This document shows positions 1-8,952 of a DNA stretch of 64,000 bases, piece by piece. The translations under genes were made by a program, and so were the position numbers. Origin of the DNA: JAHRAW01 sp965249835 (GTDB lineage Bacteria; Pseudomonadota; Gammaproteobacteria; Arenicellales; Poriferihabitantaceae); the NCBI GenBank assembly GCA_965249835.1, contig CBDFMY010000004.1, positions 62,001 to 126,000 on the forward strand, given 5' to 3'. Position 1 is the stretch's first letter. Every line of letters begins with the position of its first letter. The notes beneath the pieces are model-generated. The model was not told the origin of the DNA, did no database searches, and saw nothing but the letters and a program-made list of their open reading frames with translations.

Positions 1-593
1 CGCGGACGGCACAAGCCACTGCGCCAAACCCGCAAAACACGCCGCCCCAAGGGCATCTCCACCGCCCCCATGGAGCAGTTCGCCTGCGACACCGTGGAGC
101 GCGTCCGTGATGGCATCCGACGCTACATCTTCACCTTCATCGACCCCCGCTCGCGCTTCGCCTTCGCCTGGGCGTCTACCTCCCGCAGCAGCCGCCGCGC
201 CGCACATGCCCTGCGCTCCCTCATCGCCCTGACCCCAACCACCATCCGATATATCCTCTCCGACAACGGCTCGGAGTTTATGAAAGACTTCGAAAGCGAA
301 CTCAAACGCCATCACATCACCCACTGGTGGACCTATCCGAGATCGCCGAAAATGAACGCCCATTGTGAACGCTTCAACCGCACCATTCAGGAGAGTTTCA
401 TCGACTACCACGAGGATTTACTGTTCACCGACCTGGATGCTTTTAACCGAGAACTGGCCGACTGGCTGGTGTTTTACAACACCGAACGACCTCACCAGGC
501 ATTGGCCCTGCTTTCTCCTATACAATCCCTGATCATCAACCAACCGGAGTGCCATATGTTATGGACCTATACATTGATTTATGCAAAGGTCTC
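1..593 (+). mobile_element. Partial IS481-type integrase gene plus an IS5-type right end
   Basis: The reading frame is open from base 1, so the transposase starts upstream of the window. It encodes the rve/DDE integrase core: first Asp in ACDTVE, second in LSDNGSEF, and the Glu in NAHCERFNRT, followed by NTERPHQAL, all typical of IS481/IS3-type transposases that cut and join DNA ends. The natural protein probably ends near residues MLWTYT (about base 573). The frame then runs on through bases 576-593, which match the terminal inverted repeat of the IS5-family element at 54161-55425 (TTATGCAAAGGTCTC), and into the R3 repeat, stopping at 660. The last roughly 27 residues are therefore fusion sequence. 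Family assignment is confident; whether the element is functional cannot be judged from this fragment. Confidence 0.75.
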
Positions 594-660
594 TGAGTAT
601 GTGAGCGACCGAGCTTTGAGGCGCAACACTACACAGCACAACGACCATGGCGGAAAATAG
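594..660 (+). repeat. R3 repeat, right half
   Basis: The segment starting TGAGTATGTGAGCGACCGAG, followed by GCGCAACAC and CATGGCG blocks, resembles sequences at 28422-28523 (reverse strand), 52619-52690 and 55426-55493. It directly abuts an IS5-type end at base 593, the same junction seen at 55425/55426. Confidence 0.6.
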
Positions 661-671
661 GCAAGCACAAT

Positions 672-1217
672 TTACATCCACTTAATCGAACACCCCACAC
701 TCGCCACTTGCCGCGCAGGTCCCTTGCCGGTTTTGGCGACCAGTCGCATGGCGTCAAGCAGTTCGGGTTTGCGGTCGCTGGGGTCGTCCATTTTGGCATC
801 GTCCAGGCGGCCGCGGTATTGCAGTTCACCGGTGCCATTGAAACCAAAAAAGTCCGGCGTGCAAATGGCGCCGTAAGCGTGTGCCGTTGCCTGGTCTTCA
901 TCCAGCAAATAGGGGAACGGGAACTTGTGCTGCGCGGAAAATTCTTTCATTTTCTGCGGACCGTCGTCCGGGTAGGCGTGAAAATCGTTGGGCATTACCG
1001 CCAGCACATTGACTCCCTCGGCAATCAACACGCTCGCATCATCCACCAGGCGGTCGATGATTGCTTTGACAAATGGGCAATGATTGCAAATAAACACCAC
1101 CAACAAACCGTTGGCTGCGTAACTTTGCGCTATTGAAACCGCGCGGCCATCAAGGTCCGGCAAAATAAAGTCCGGCGCCTTCCAGCCAAAGTCGCACACG
1201 GGACTGTCAAGCAACAT
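672..1217 (-). CDS. Thioredoxin-fold (AhpC/TSA-like) redox protein
   Basis: A 181-residue protein of the thioredoxin superfamily, probably cytoplasmic because no signal peptide is visible. After the APDF...LPDLDG opening of peroxiredoxin/TlpA-like proteins comes strand FIC and a CxxC-type motif, CNHCPF, at about residues 44-49, with a cis-proline context (ICTPDFFGF) near residue 116. This CNHCPFV form is typical of a widespread 'thioredoxin family protein' group whose substrate is unknown. I chose the ATG at 1217 over the upstream start at 1319 because the extra 34 residues look non-coding and the APDF motif then lies near the N-terminus as in the family. It is divergent from glcB and probably monocistronic. 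Function beyond redox activity is not supported. Confidence 0.75.
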   Translation of the reverse strand: MLLDSPVCDFGWKAPDFILPDLDGRAVSIAQSYAANGLLVVFICNHCPFVKAIIDRLVDDASVLIAEGVNVLAVMPNDFHAYPDDGPQKMKEFSAQHKFPFPYLLDEDQATAHAYGAICTPDFFGFNGTGELQYRGRLDDAKMDDPSDRKPELLDAMRLVAKTGKGPARQVASVGCSIKWM

Positions 1218-1347
1218 GGTAATTGAGTAATGAGAAGTGGAAGCCCATTGTAATCGCAATTCAAAATTCGCCGGAGAATTTTTCCGCGGTATGCCATTCA
1301 AAAATATTTTTTCTTGCACGGAATAACCGCAGGACTTATAGTTCGCG

Positions 1348-1375
1348 TTGATTGTTAATCAATCGCCAATATAAT
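1348..1375 (+). promoter_or_regulatory. Sigma70-type promoter of glcB with a palindrome in the spacer
   Basis: TTGATT (1348-1353) and a perfect TATAAT (1370-1375) are 16 bp apart, about 24 bases before the glcB ATG. The spacer overlaps the perfect palindrome GATTGTTAATCAATC (1350-1364), a plausible operator for a regulator. This is a consensus match by eye, not an experimental start site. Confidence 0.6.
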
Positions 1376-1398
1376 TTCTCACATAACCGCTCAGTAGC

Positions 1399-3567
1399 AT
1401 GTCCCAAAGAATTGAAATAAACGGCCTCAGCATCGACCGGGCATTGCACGATCTGATTGCCGAAGAAATCGCGCCGGGCAGCGGCATTGATGCGGCGAAG
1501 TTCTGGCATGGTCTGGCGGCCATCGTCGCGGATCTGGGTGGCAAGAACCGTGCATTGCTGGAAAAACGCGATGCGTTGCAACAGCAGATTGACGCATGGC
1601 ATCGGGCGCATCCGGGGCGGCCGTCAATCAAGGAATATAAATCTTTTCTCACCGACATCGGCTACTTGCTTGCGGAGCCCGATGATTTCACCGCGTGTAC
1701 CGAGAATGTCGATGAAGAGATTGCCACCATCGCCGGACCGCAACTGGTGGTGCCGATGGACAATGCGCGCTATGCGTTGAACGCCGCCAACGCGCGCTGG
1801 GGCAGTTTATACGATGCGTTGTATGCAACCGATGTAATTCCCGAAGTGGAAGGATGCAAGCGCACCGCAAAATATAATCCGGTGCGAGGCGCACGAGTCA
1901 TTCAGTATGTGCGGGATTTTCTTGATCACGCGGTGCCGCTGGCGGTGGGCAGTCACAGTTACGCGGTCAAATACAAAGTCCGGTCGGGCAAGTTGATCGT
2001 GGTTATGGGCGACGGCTCGGAGACCGAACTCGGCTGGCGCGAATGTTTCATCGGTTACACCGGAGACGCGGAATCGCCGTCCAACATTTTGTTGCGGCAC
2101 AACCATTTGCACATCGAGATTCTAATCGGCGAAGGATATTATATTGGTCGCGGCGATCTTGCCGGCATCTACGATGTCCGATTGGAGTCGGCCATTACCA
2201 CCATCATGGATTGCGAGGATTCGGTGGCGGCGGTGGATGCCGCAGACAAAGTTCGGGTATACCGCAACTGGGTCGGATTGATGAAGGGCGACCTGCGCGT
2301 TGAATTAAATCCGGACACAGCAAAAAAGAACGACCAGCCCATCGAGCGCGCATTGCTACCCGACCTCGAATACATTGGCACCGACGGCGCGGCGCACCGC
2401 CTGCGCGGACGCAGTTTGATGTTCATTCGAAACACCGGCGCGCACATGTATACCGATGCGGTTACTATGGGCGGCGAGGAAATCCCCGAAACCTTTCTCG
2501 ATGCGATGGTGACCGTGTTGGCGGCGAAGCACGACTTGCTTGGCAACGGACGCTTCCGCAACAGCGAGACCGGCAGCGTCTACATCGTCAAGCCGAAGAT
2601 GCACGGCGCGGAAGAAGTGGAAGCGGCGGTGGAGTTGTTTGCGCGGATCGAGGACGCGCTGGAACTTGCGCGCAACACCATCAAAATCGGCATCATGGAT
2701 GAAGAGCGGCGCACCACGGTTAATCTAAAGGCATGCATCAAAGCCGCGGCCGAGCGCGTGGTCTTCATCAACACCGGTTTTCTCGACCGCACCGGCGATG
2801 AAATTCACACCGCCATGGAAGCCGGCGCGATGTTACCGAAAAACGACATCAAAACCACGCCGTGGCTACTCGGATATGAAGATTGGAATGTGGACATCGG
2901 TCTTGCGGCCGGGTTGCCCGGGCGTGCGCAAATCGGCAAAGGAATGTGGGCGGCGCCGGACAACATGGCTTTGATGATGGAGCAGAAATTCGCGCATCCG
3001 CGTGCCGGCGCGAATACCGCCTGGGTGCCGTCGCCGACCGCGGCGACTTTGCATGCGTTGCATTATCACCATGTCAATGTTCCGGTGCGACAGCGCGCGC
3101 TGGCGGTTGCCGCACGCGCCAGTCTTGATGACATTTTGACCATTCCCTTGCTCGAGCGCACGCTCAGCGACGGTGAACTGGCGCGCGAATTGGAGAATAA
3201 TGCGCAGAGCATTCTCGGTTATGTGGTGCGCTGGATTAACCACGGAATCGGTTGCTCCAAAGTGCCGGACATTTCCGACACGGCGTTGATGGAAGATCGC
3301 GCCACGCTGCGCATTTCCAGTCAGCACATCGCCAACTGGTTGCATCACGGATTAATCAGCAACGATCGGGTGATTTCGACATTTGAAAAAATGGCGGCGG
3401 TAGTGGACCGGCAGAACAACAACGACCCTCGCTATCAAAACATGGCACCGGATTGTAACGGGGTGGCTTTTCAAGCCGCTCTGGATTTGGTGTTCAAGGG
3501 CCGGGAAGCCGCCAATGGGTATACCGAAGCGGTTTTGCATGGGCGACGACGAGAGGTAAAGAATTAA
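1399..3567 (+). CDS. glcB: Malate synthase G
   Basis: Condenses glyoxylate with acetyl-CoA to give malate, the second half of the glyoxylate bypass and the entry point for glycolate/glyoxylate carbon; cytoplasmic and Mg-dependent. The 722-residue length is that of isoform G. Recognisable family blocks are AITTIMDCEDSVAAVDA around residue 270, GRSLMFIRNTGAHMYTD around 340, and the C-terminal EDRATLRISSQHIANWLHHG around 640, which carries the catalytic Asp of the family. It is preceded by a good promoter and followed by a hairpin, so it is probably a single-gene unit. No isocitrate lyase or glycolate oxidase gene is in the window. The acetyl-CoA produced by xsc/pta further right could feed this enzyme, but that link is inference. 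Confidence 0.96.
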   Translation: MSQRIEINGLSIDRALHDLIAEEIAPGSGIDAAKFWHGLAAIVADLGGKNRALLEKRDALQQQIDAWHRAHPGRPSIKEYKSFLTDIGYLLAEPDDFTACTENVDEEIATIAGPQLVVPMDNARYALNAANARWGSLYDALYATDVIPEVEGCKRTAKYNPVRGARVIQYVRDFLDHAVPLAVGSHSYAVKYKVRSGKLIVVMGDGSETELGWRECFIGYTGDAESPSNILLRHNHLHIEILIGEGYYIGRGDLAGIYDVRLESAITTIMDCEDSVAAVDAADKVRVYRNWVGLMKGDLRVELNPDTAKKNDQPIERALLPDLEYIGTDGAAHRLRGRSLMFIRNTGAHMYTDAVTMGGEEIPETFLDAMVTVLAAKHDLLGNGRFRNSETGSVYIVKPKMHGAEEVEAAVELFARIEDALELARNTIKIGIMDEERRTTVNLKACIKAAAERVVFINTGFLDRTGDEIHTAMEAGAMLPKNDIKTTPWLLGYEDWNVDIGLAAGLPGRAQIGKGMWAAPDNMALMMEQKFAHPRAGANTAWVPSPTAATLHALHYHHVNVPVRQRALAVAARASLDDILTIPLLERTLSDGELARELENNAQSILGYVVRWINHGIGCSKVPDISDTALMEDRATLRISSQHIANWLHHGLISNDRVISTFEKMAAVVDRQNNNDPRYQNMAPDCNGVAFQAALDLVFKGREAANGYTEAVLHGRRREVKN

Positions 3568-3571
3568 TTGA

Positions 3572-3588
3572 GTCACGCTGGGCGTGAC
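3572..3588. terminator. Hairpin after glcB
   Basis: GTCACGC-TGG-GCGTGAC forms a 7-bp stem just after the glcB stop. No T tract follows, so it may be a repeat-type hairpin rather than an intrinsic terminator. Nearly the same stem recurs at 54004-54020 after another gene. Confidence 0.4.
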
Positions 3589-3621
3589 AGATAGGTAACT
3601 GGACTTGCGCCTGCGTTTTCG

Positions 3622-3819
3622 TTTTTTCCTCGTTTGCTTTTGGCATCTCAAAAAAAATCATTCCCGCCCAATTCACCACTTCCTTATCGATTCGTCATCC
3701 TCGCCGGCAGGGATGATGCGTAGCCGTGCTTTTTTCCTCGTTTGCTTTTGGCATCTCAAAAAAAATCATTCCCGCCCAATTCACCACTTCCTTATCGATT
3801 CGTCATCCTCGCCGGCAGG
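3622..3819 (+). repeat. Direct duplication of a 90-bp R2 repeat
   Basis: Bases 3622-3711 and 3730-3819 are almost identical 90-bp copies, offset by 108 bp. Each runs from TTTTTTCCTCGTTTGC through GGCATCTCAAA and TTCACCACTTCC to CGTCATCCTCGCCGGCAGG. The layout resembles other R2 copies at 21031-21125 and 28640-28725. Short open frames across it repeat the same peptide and are not convincing genes. Confidence 0.85.
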
Positions 3820-3887
3820 CGGGGATCCAGAGTGGCGTAGCCGCCGGGACGCGCTCATACTTGCCGTCATTCTCGCATCAGGGAATC

Positions 3888-3952
3888 GGTGCTAAAATAC
3901 CGCTGGAAATGAGGAAAAATCTGTCAGCGAAATAGTGAACCTATACAATTGT
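3888..3952 (+). repeat. R1 repeat copy
   Basis: Contains GGTGCTAAAATACCGCTGG followed by TGTCAGCGAAATAGTGAACC and TATACAATTG. The same order of blocks occurs at 21241-21321, 40578-40658 and, reversed, 34985-35061. Confidence 0.75.
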
Positions 3953-3985
3953 CCGGCTTGACCGGATAATCCAGTTGTTAAAACA

Positions 3986-4017
3986 CAGCGGCGAAGCCGC
4001 TGACATCATTGTATAAT
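3986..4017 (+). promoter_or_regulatory. REP-like hairpin and possible -10 element before livK
   Basis: CAGCGGC-GAA-GCCGCTG (3986-4002) is a 7-bp GC-rich stem that recurs in other intergenic repeats. A TATAAT follows at 4012-4017, 80 bases before the livK-type start. No convincing -35 box lies at the right distance, so promoter function is tentative. Confidence 0.35.
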
Positions 4018-4097
4018 CTGCCGTCAGACGCCGAGACAGCGTTGTCGGGCGTCATCAATAATCTGTGCGATTCGCATCCATTAAGAGGATTACCAAC

Positions 4098-5303
4098 ATG
4101 TTCACAAATCTGAAAAAAATCGTAAACATTATCGTTGCGGTTGTCGTTATCGCCGTGTCATCGCAAACCGTGGCGGGCGAGGATATCAAAATCGGCATCA
4201 TTCTTGGCTTCACCGGGCCGATTGAATCACTGACCCCCGGCATGGCCGACAGCGCCGAGTTGGCGTTGAAAGAGGCTTCGGATTCCGGCTTGCTACTCGG
4301 CGGTAGTACTGTGGTCCCGGTGCGCGCCGATTCCACCTGCGTGGATTCGGCCGCGGCCACCGCCGCCGCGGAACGGCTGATTACCGCCGACCGCGTTGCC
4401 GCGATCATGGGCGCCGATTGCTCCGGCGTTACCACCGCCATCGCCAACAATGTCGCCATCCCGAACGGGGTGGTCATGGTCTCGCCGTCCGCCACATCGC
4501 CGGCACTGTCGTCCATCAACGACAACGGCTTATTCCATCGCACCGCGCCATCGGATGCGCGTCAGGGGCAAGTGCTCGCCGCGGTATTAAGTGAGCGCGG
4601 AATCAAAAATGTCGCGGTCACCTACACCAACAATGACTACGGCAAGGGCCTGGCGGAATCGTTCAGCACGGCCTTCGCCGCGGTCGGCGGCACGGTCGCC
4701 ATCAGCGCGGCGCACGAAGACGGCAAAGCCGATTATTCCGCCGAAGTCGGCGCGTTGGCAGCATCCGGCGCCAAACATTTGGCAGTGTTCGGTTATGTTG
4801 ATCAGGGCGGCAAAGGCATCATCCAGGCCGCGCTTGATGTCGATGCGTATCGCAACTTCATCCTCGCCGACGGCATGATTGGCGATTCGTTAATTCAAGC
4901 CATCGGTAGCGACCTGAACGGCACCATCGGCACCTTGCCCGGCGGTGGCGATGAAGCAGCCGCGAAGTTCATTGACCTTGCAAAAGCAAACGGCTTTGAC
5001 GGCGATGGCCCGTTCCGCGGCGAATCATATGATGCCGCCGCGTTATTGGTGTTGGCGATGCAAGCCGCCGGCTCCGCCGAGCGCGCCGCGATTCAATCCA
5101 AGATGTTGGAAGTGGCGAACGCGCCGGGCGTGGAAATCGGTGTCGGCGAGTTGGCAAACGGCCTGAAAATTCTCGCCGATGGCGGCGCGGTAAATTATGT
5201 CGGCGCCACCAATGTTGAGTTCAACGAAATCGGCGAAGTACTCGGCACATACAAAGAACTGGAAGTGCGAAACGGTAAATTCGAAACCGTGCGAGTGCGA
5301 TGA
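4098..5303 (+). CDS. Branched-chain amino acid-type ABC transporter substrate-binding protein
   Basis: Periplasmic type I binding protein (Peripla_BP_6, LivK/LivJ class) that would deliver a small ligand, usually an amino acid, to a Liv-type permease. The 401-residue protein starts with a signal peptide (lysines, then a hydrophobic stretch IIVAVVVIAVSS, cleavage probably after TVAG). The mature protein begins DIKIGIILGFTGPIES, the usual first strand and ligand loop. The ATG at 4098 is preceded by AAGAGGA, better than the earlier start at 4065. An intrinsic terminator follows. The matching permease and ATPase genes livHMFG lie at 18.6-22.8 kb on the other strand, separated by the defence island. 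Pairing with them is inference, and ligand specificity cannot be read. Confidence 0.88.
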   Translation: MFTNLKKIVNIIVAVVVIAVSSQTVAGEDIKIGIILGFTGPIESLTPGMADSAELALKEASDSGLLLGGSTVVPVRADSTCVDSAAATAAAERLITADRVAAIMGADCSGVTTAIANNVAIPNGVVMVSPSATSPALSSINDNGLFHRTAPSDARQGQVLAAVLSERGIKNVAVTYTNNDYGKGLAESFSTAFAAVGGTVAISAAHEDGKADYSAEVGALAASGAKHLAVFGYVDQGGKGIIQAALDVDAYRNFILADGMIGDSLIQAIGSDLNGTIGTLPGGGDEAAAKFIDLAKANGFDGDGPFRGESYDAAALLVLAMQAAGSAERAAIQSKMLEVANAPGVEIGVGELANGLKILADGGAVNYVGATNVEFNEIGEVLGTYKELEVRNGKFETVRVR

Positions 5304-5342
5304 TGAAATGATGAAGCAACGCAGGATGCGCGTTTAATCAAA

Positions 5343-5376
5343 CCCCGGTAACGTTAAATGTTGCCGGGGTTTTTTG
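5343..5376 (+). terminator. Intrinsic terminator of the livK-type gene
   Basis: CCCCGGTAAC pairs with GTTGCCGGGG (one wobble) around a 7-base loop and is followed directly by a run of seven T. It lies 39 bases after the stop codon. Confidence 0.85.
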
Positions 5377-5410
5377 TTGTGCGGTGGTCGACGATAATTC
5401 GTCAACCACC

Positions 5411-8089
5411 TTACTCGTTGTTTTCAGATTGTTTAAAACTTTCCGCCAGCGCGACAAAGTTCCGTAGTTTATATTTTTTAAACCCCGCCTCATCCACATA
5501 CAAAAAACGATATGTGGTCGTTGACTGCAATCTATTCACATCCTCGCACCACTGTTTCATGCGTGCTTTTTTGTTAGTAACATCTAATTCTTCACGACCT
5601 TTGGTTTCTACGATAAAGACATCGTTCTCGGATGCCTTTACCAGGAAATCAGGATAATAGTTGGCAATGTTGCCATCAGATTTTACATAGTCCACCCGGA
5701 AACCCACGGCGAAATAATTTTTCGCATAACAAATAATATCGTCGCACTCCTCCAGAAATTTTGCGAATGCTAATTCCAGAGAACTGTCGCCGATAATTTT
5801 ATTAAAGATGCTTTTTTTCGGAATGATACATTCTTGCTTTTTAACAATAAAAGGGCGAGTTGCTGAAAGATCGATCTGCTTGCTAATTTCGGTGCTGCCC
5901 TTATCTTGCAAAGTGATGTTGTTGATATTTTTCTTGAAGGTTTCTATGATGATTTTAGTGACTCCAGGTTCGGAAAGATTGCGCAGTGTGTTTTGATCTT
6001 CAAGGTTAACCGGATTCACAAACAAATCTTCACTGATGAAAGTTTTCATTTTTTCATACACCAGATCATAAACACTGGCCAGTTTTAATTCTTTCATAAT
6101 GATGCGACTGAAAAAACTCACAACCAACCGATAATCGGAAACTCCGGCATCGCCCAGTTCGGTCTCATGGCTGCTTTCGTCTTTCGCCAAGTAGCGAAAA
6201 ATAATGTTCCGTTTTTGCTGTTCGTCGAATTGTTTAACGAGCGGCTTTTCGTGAGTGAATTTTTTGCTGTCCAGCATGTCCAGACGGCCGTGTTCTCGGT
6301 AGGTTCTGGGCACCAGTATCGGAATCTCAATATTCAGTTCGCCAATATTTTTTCTCGGATTATCTTTGTCTACCTCAATCACCAAGGGCCCGGTTGGATC
6401 AGAATTCGTATCCATGCGCTCCCGTTCCAGTGTTATGCCCTCTTTTTCTATCGACTCGACAAAATTCATAAACGCATCGGTGCCGATTACGCTCAGCTTT
6501 TCCTCGGCATCGGCATCAGGATACATGCGCCGCAATCCGCGTCCCAGGGTTTGTTCGGGCAGGATATTGCTTGTTGCCGAATAGGCGCGTAGCCCGACGA
6601 TGGTGGTTACATTGCGCACATCCCAGCCTTCTTTCAGCACCAGCACCGAGACGATGGCTTTGTATGGACTGTCTATGTTGTCTATGTCGTTGGCTTGTTT
6701 GCGTAGTTTTTCCAGTTCTTCCTTTCCTTTGCCAGTGGTAGTTTCAGCAATGTCGCCATTCTTTTTGGTGTGAATTACCAGCACAGCATCTTTCAGTTCG
6801 AGATAAGTGTCTTCCAGATACTTGGCAACTTCATCGCAATTTTTTGTATCATCAGTCATCACGAATAGCACCGCTTTTTTGTTCATTTTTTGATGTTCTT
6901 CGTGTACCTTGCGCCATTCCACAACACCGAGATTTAGATAATCGGCGTATCTTTCCGAAAACTTGCTACTGCTTTTTTCTTCCAGTTTGTTGCGGCTGGC
7001 GACATCGGGAATCACCGGATGCTTGACCACATTTTGCGCAATGGCCTCCACCAGCGGATAGTCCGTCACCGTCTGCACGAATATCGCGCCGTTGTTGTGT
7101 TTGGGCGTGGCGCTGGTGTCCACCTGTAACGCAAGTTCGCCTCCCTTTTGTTTCAGACGGTTGTGGATGTCTTCAATCGACTTAAACCACGCCATCCGGG
7201 GGGCGTGGATATGATGCGCCTCATCGTTAAACACAACCAGTTCATCAATGTCGCGTACGATCATGCCCAGATCCACTTTCGAATCAGTAGTCGCACCGGT
7301 CGGACGCTTTCCCAGAAAATAACCCATGGTATTTTCATCGTCCGGTGAAGGCGGAATATCGTCACCGGCATACACGCGGTGGATGTTGGTAAGAAAAATA
7401 TTGCCGGTTTTTCTAACCACCGTCACATCATCCTGAATATGCAGAGTTAGTTGAAAGTCATCCCGCCAGTTACGTCCTTCGTATCCACTATCCGGCAGCA
7501 CCGGATCAGCATAAAAAATTTTCAGACCATCAAAATCCTTTTTCAAACGGTCTAACACAATAATATTCGGCGCGATGATCAAAAAGTTGCGCGCAAGTTT
7601 TGAATCGGGTTCGTAGAGTTTGTGAAAATAACACCAAGCCAGGGCGAGGCTCAGCACCTTGGTCTTACCGCTACCGGTTGCCATTTTGATAACAAAACGC
7701 AACCAATCTTCGTCAAATAGATTGCGCGAAACCTCTCCGCTTGAATCAAAACGTATCAGATCAAACTTGTCCTTGACTGCGGCAACTTCATATAAATAAA
7801 CAATCGTCTCAATCGCCTCTCGTTGCGCGAAGTAATAGCGGAATTCCCGCGCTATCCCGCCCGCTCCGGTCAGCAGATGATCTCCACCAAACCACCAGCG
7901 CAACAAACTGCGACCGGTGTCCGTGGCGCCCTCGTAGTCTTTATCGCGCCAAGTTTTGACCTGCTCGCGCAACTTCTGCACCAGCGGCGGCAGTTTATCC
8001 ATGCGCTGGTCGGGTTCGCCCGGTAGCCAGCGCGTGTTGGGATGTAGAATATCGTGGGGCGAGACGGGGAAATCAGGAGGAAGGGGCAT
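5411..8089 (-). CDS. Type III-like restriction enzyme Res subunit (DEAD/DEAH helicase-nuclease)
   Basis: An 892-residue superfamily 2 helicase fused to a nuclease, the expected translocating/cleaving partner of the Mod methyltransferase encoded upstream in the same operon. Visible motifs: Walker A ATGSGKT at residues 137-143, DEAH box in FNDEAHH near 293, motif VI QTLGRGLRRM near 520, and a C-terminal PD-(D/E)xK nuclease with PDF at about 813-815 and ETK at 828-830. This arrangement and length match type III Res proteins. It is the last gene of a long minus-strand series (ATPase, mod, AAA-TOPRIM, small ORF, AlbA_2, mntA, hepT, res), starting 9 bases after hepT. Separation of res from mod by four or five cargo genes is unusual, since classical type III systems have mod and res adjacent. 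Confidence 0.88.
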   Translation of the reverse strand: MPLPPDFPVSPHDILHPNTRWLPGEPDQRMDKLPPLVQKLREQVKTWRDKDYEGATDTGRSLLRWWFGGDHLLTGAGGIAREFRYYFAQREAIETIVYLYEVAAVKDKFDLIRFDSSGEVSRNLFDEDWLRFVIKMATGSGKTKVLSLALAWCYFHKLYEPDSKLARNFLIIAPNIIVLDRLKKDFDGLKIFYADPVLPDSGYEGRNWRDDFQLTLHIQDDVTVVRKTGNIFLTNIHRVYAGDDIPPSPDDENTMGYFLGKRPTGATTDSKVDLGMIVRDIDELVVFNDEAHHIHAPRMAWFKSIEDIHNRLKQKGGELALQVDTSATPKHNNGAIFVQTVTDYPLVEAIAQNVVKHPVIPDVASRNKLEEKSSSKFSERYADYLNLGVVEWRKVHEEHQKMNKKAVLFVMTDDTKNCDEVAKYLEDTYLELKDAVLVIHTKKNGDIAETTTGKGKEELEKLRKQANDIDNIDSPYKAIVSVLVLKEGWDVRNVTTIVGLRAYSATSNILPEQTLGRGLRRMYPDADAEEKLSVIGTDAFMNFVESIEKEGITLERERMDTNSDPTGPLVIEVDKDNPRKNIGELNIEIPILVPRTYREHGRLDMLDSKKFTHEKPLVKQFDEQQKRNIIFRYLAKDESSHETELGDAGVSDYRLVVSFFSRIIMKELKLASVYDLVYEKMKTFISEDLFVNPVNLEDQNTLRNLSEPGVTKIIIETFKKNINNITLQDKGSTEISKQIDLSATRPFIVKKQECIIPKKSIFNKIIGDSSLELAFAKFLEECDDIICYAKNYFAVGFRVDYVKSDGNIANYYPDFLVKASENDVFIVETKGREELDVTNKKARMKQWCEDVNRLQSTTTYRFLYVDEAGFKKYKLRNFVALAESFKQSENNE

Positions 8090-8098
8090 GATGCAACG

Positions 8099-8512
8099 CT
8101 ACTGTGACAAGGCGAGCAAGATGCCAGCGAATGTAATCAAATCGTCGGCATGCTTTTTGACTACATCTTCCACCAGGTGGTAGTTAATCTTTTGATATTC
8201 GTGGATAACAATGTTTCTGAAGCCCACCATGCCGGTCAACTTCCTTTCCAGTTCGGCATCTATGATTCCCGCCTTCCCCAGTAGCCTAAAGCTGTCGGCT
8301 GTTTCAGCAGGCAATCCCAGTTTTTTCACGCGAATCAAATGGTTTGCCATATCAATGCACTGCTCGCAGGCTCTGTGCAAATTGGCAACAATCGCGTCCT
8401 GTCTAAGAAAATCTTCGGAGAAAGGTTTTTCCGATGGTATTGCATAATAATCCCGCGCCTGTTTGATGCATCGCTCAATGCTGGCTTTTTTCTGCATGAG
8501 AATGTCAGACAT
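8099..8512 (-). CDS. hepT: HepT-like HEPN toxin (copy 1)
   Basis: A 137-residue HEPN-domain RNase of the MntA/HepT (type VII) toxin-antitoxin class. It carries the RX4HXY active motif as R99-NIVI-H104-E-Y106, preceded by MVGFRN, and the helical NLHRACEQCIDMANHLI segment typical of DUF86. In characterised systems the paired nucleotidyltransferase silences HepT by adding AMP units to the motif Tyr. The gene overlaps mntA by 8 bp, with the antitoxin first, and ends 9 bases before res. Its position inside the restriction operon suggests joint maintenance or a back-up abortive response, which is inference. A clear paralogue lies at 15721-16140. Confidence 0.9.
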   Translation of the reverse strand: MSDILMQKKASIERCIKQARDYYAIPSEKPFSEDFLRQDAIVANLHRACEQCIDMANHLIRVKKLGLPAETADSFRLLGKAGIIDAELERKLTGMVGFRNIVIHEYQKINYHLVEDVVKKHADDLITFAGILLALSQ

Positions 8513-8918
8513 CGTAAAACCTCCCCCTACTCAATCCGCTGGCAATTATTTCCCGCCTCTCTCTATTCAATTGTTGATAAAAAGACAGTGTCAGCATTTC
8601 AAATTCATCGGCCGCATTTTCATCAGCACAATAAATACGCCGCTCGGCGACGATGATTTCCTTGCGCAGGATTACCGAAACCGCATGCAGGTTAATCAAA
8701 TCAGCACGCTCCACTTTCGCAGCCGATGCCACTTCCGCCGAAAGGCGACACCATTCCCAAAAATCAACCGACCGAGCCGTCGCATGGGGCAATAGCACAG
8801 CAACATCCACATCGCTGCCCGTTCGCTGATATTCCGTTCCCCAGGTGCCGTAGAGGTAGATGGCCTGGGTGTCAGGGTGGGCGGCAAGGATGGGGGCGGT
8901 GATCTTGGGGTGGTTCAT
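8505..8918 (-). CDS. mntA: MntA-like nucleotidyltransferase antitoxin (copy 1)
   Basis: A 137-residue minimal nucleotidyltransferase. The catalytic signature G[S/T]x10DxD is present as G24-T25 ... D36-V-D38 (YGTWGTEY ... SDVDVAVLLP). It would AMPylate and neutralise the HepT toxin encoded immediately downstream. I chose the ATG at 8918 because it aligns with the start of the second copy and has GGTAGG 10 bases upstream. An ATG at 8927 and a TTG at 8936 are alternatives. The first 95 residues are strikingly close to copy 2 at 16137-16550, and similarity falls off towards the C-terminus. Confidence 0.88.
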   Translation of the reverse strand: MNHPKITAPILAAHPDTQAIYLYGTWGTEYQRTGSDVDVAVLLPHATARSVDFWEWCRLSAEVASAAKVERADLINLHAVSVILRKEIIVAERRIYCADENAADEFEMLTLSFYQQLNRERREIIASGLSRGRFYDV

Positions 8919-8952
8919 AGCAATCATGCCTACCAAAAGTTACGAGCAATGT

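Noticed and set aside
3605..3935. Short open frames of 69-96 residues
   Set aside because: They lie wholly in the duplicated R2 repeat and encode the same peptide twice. No ribosome site or family signal.
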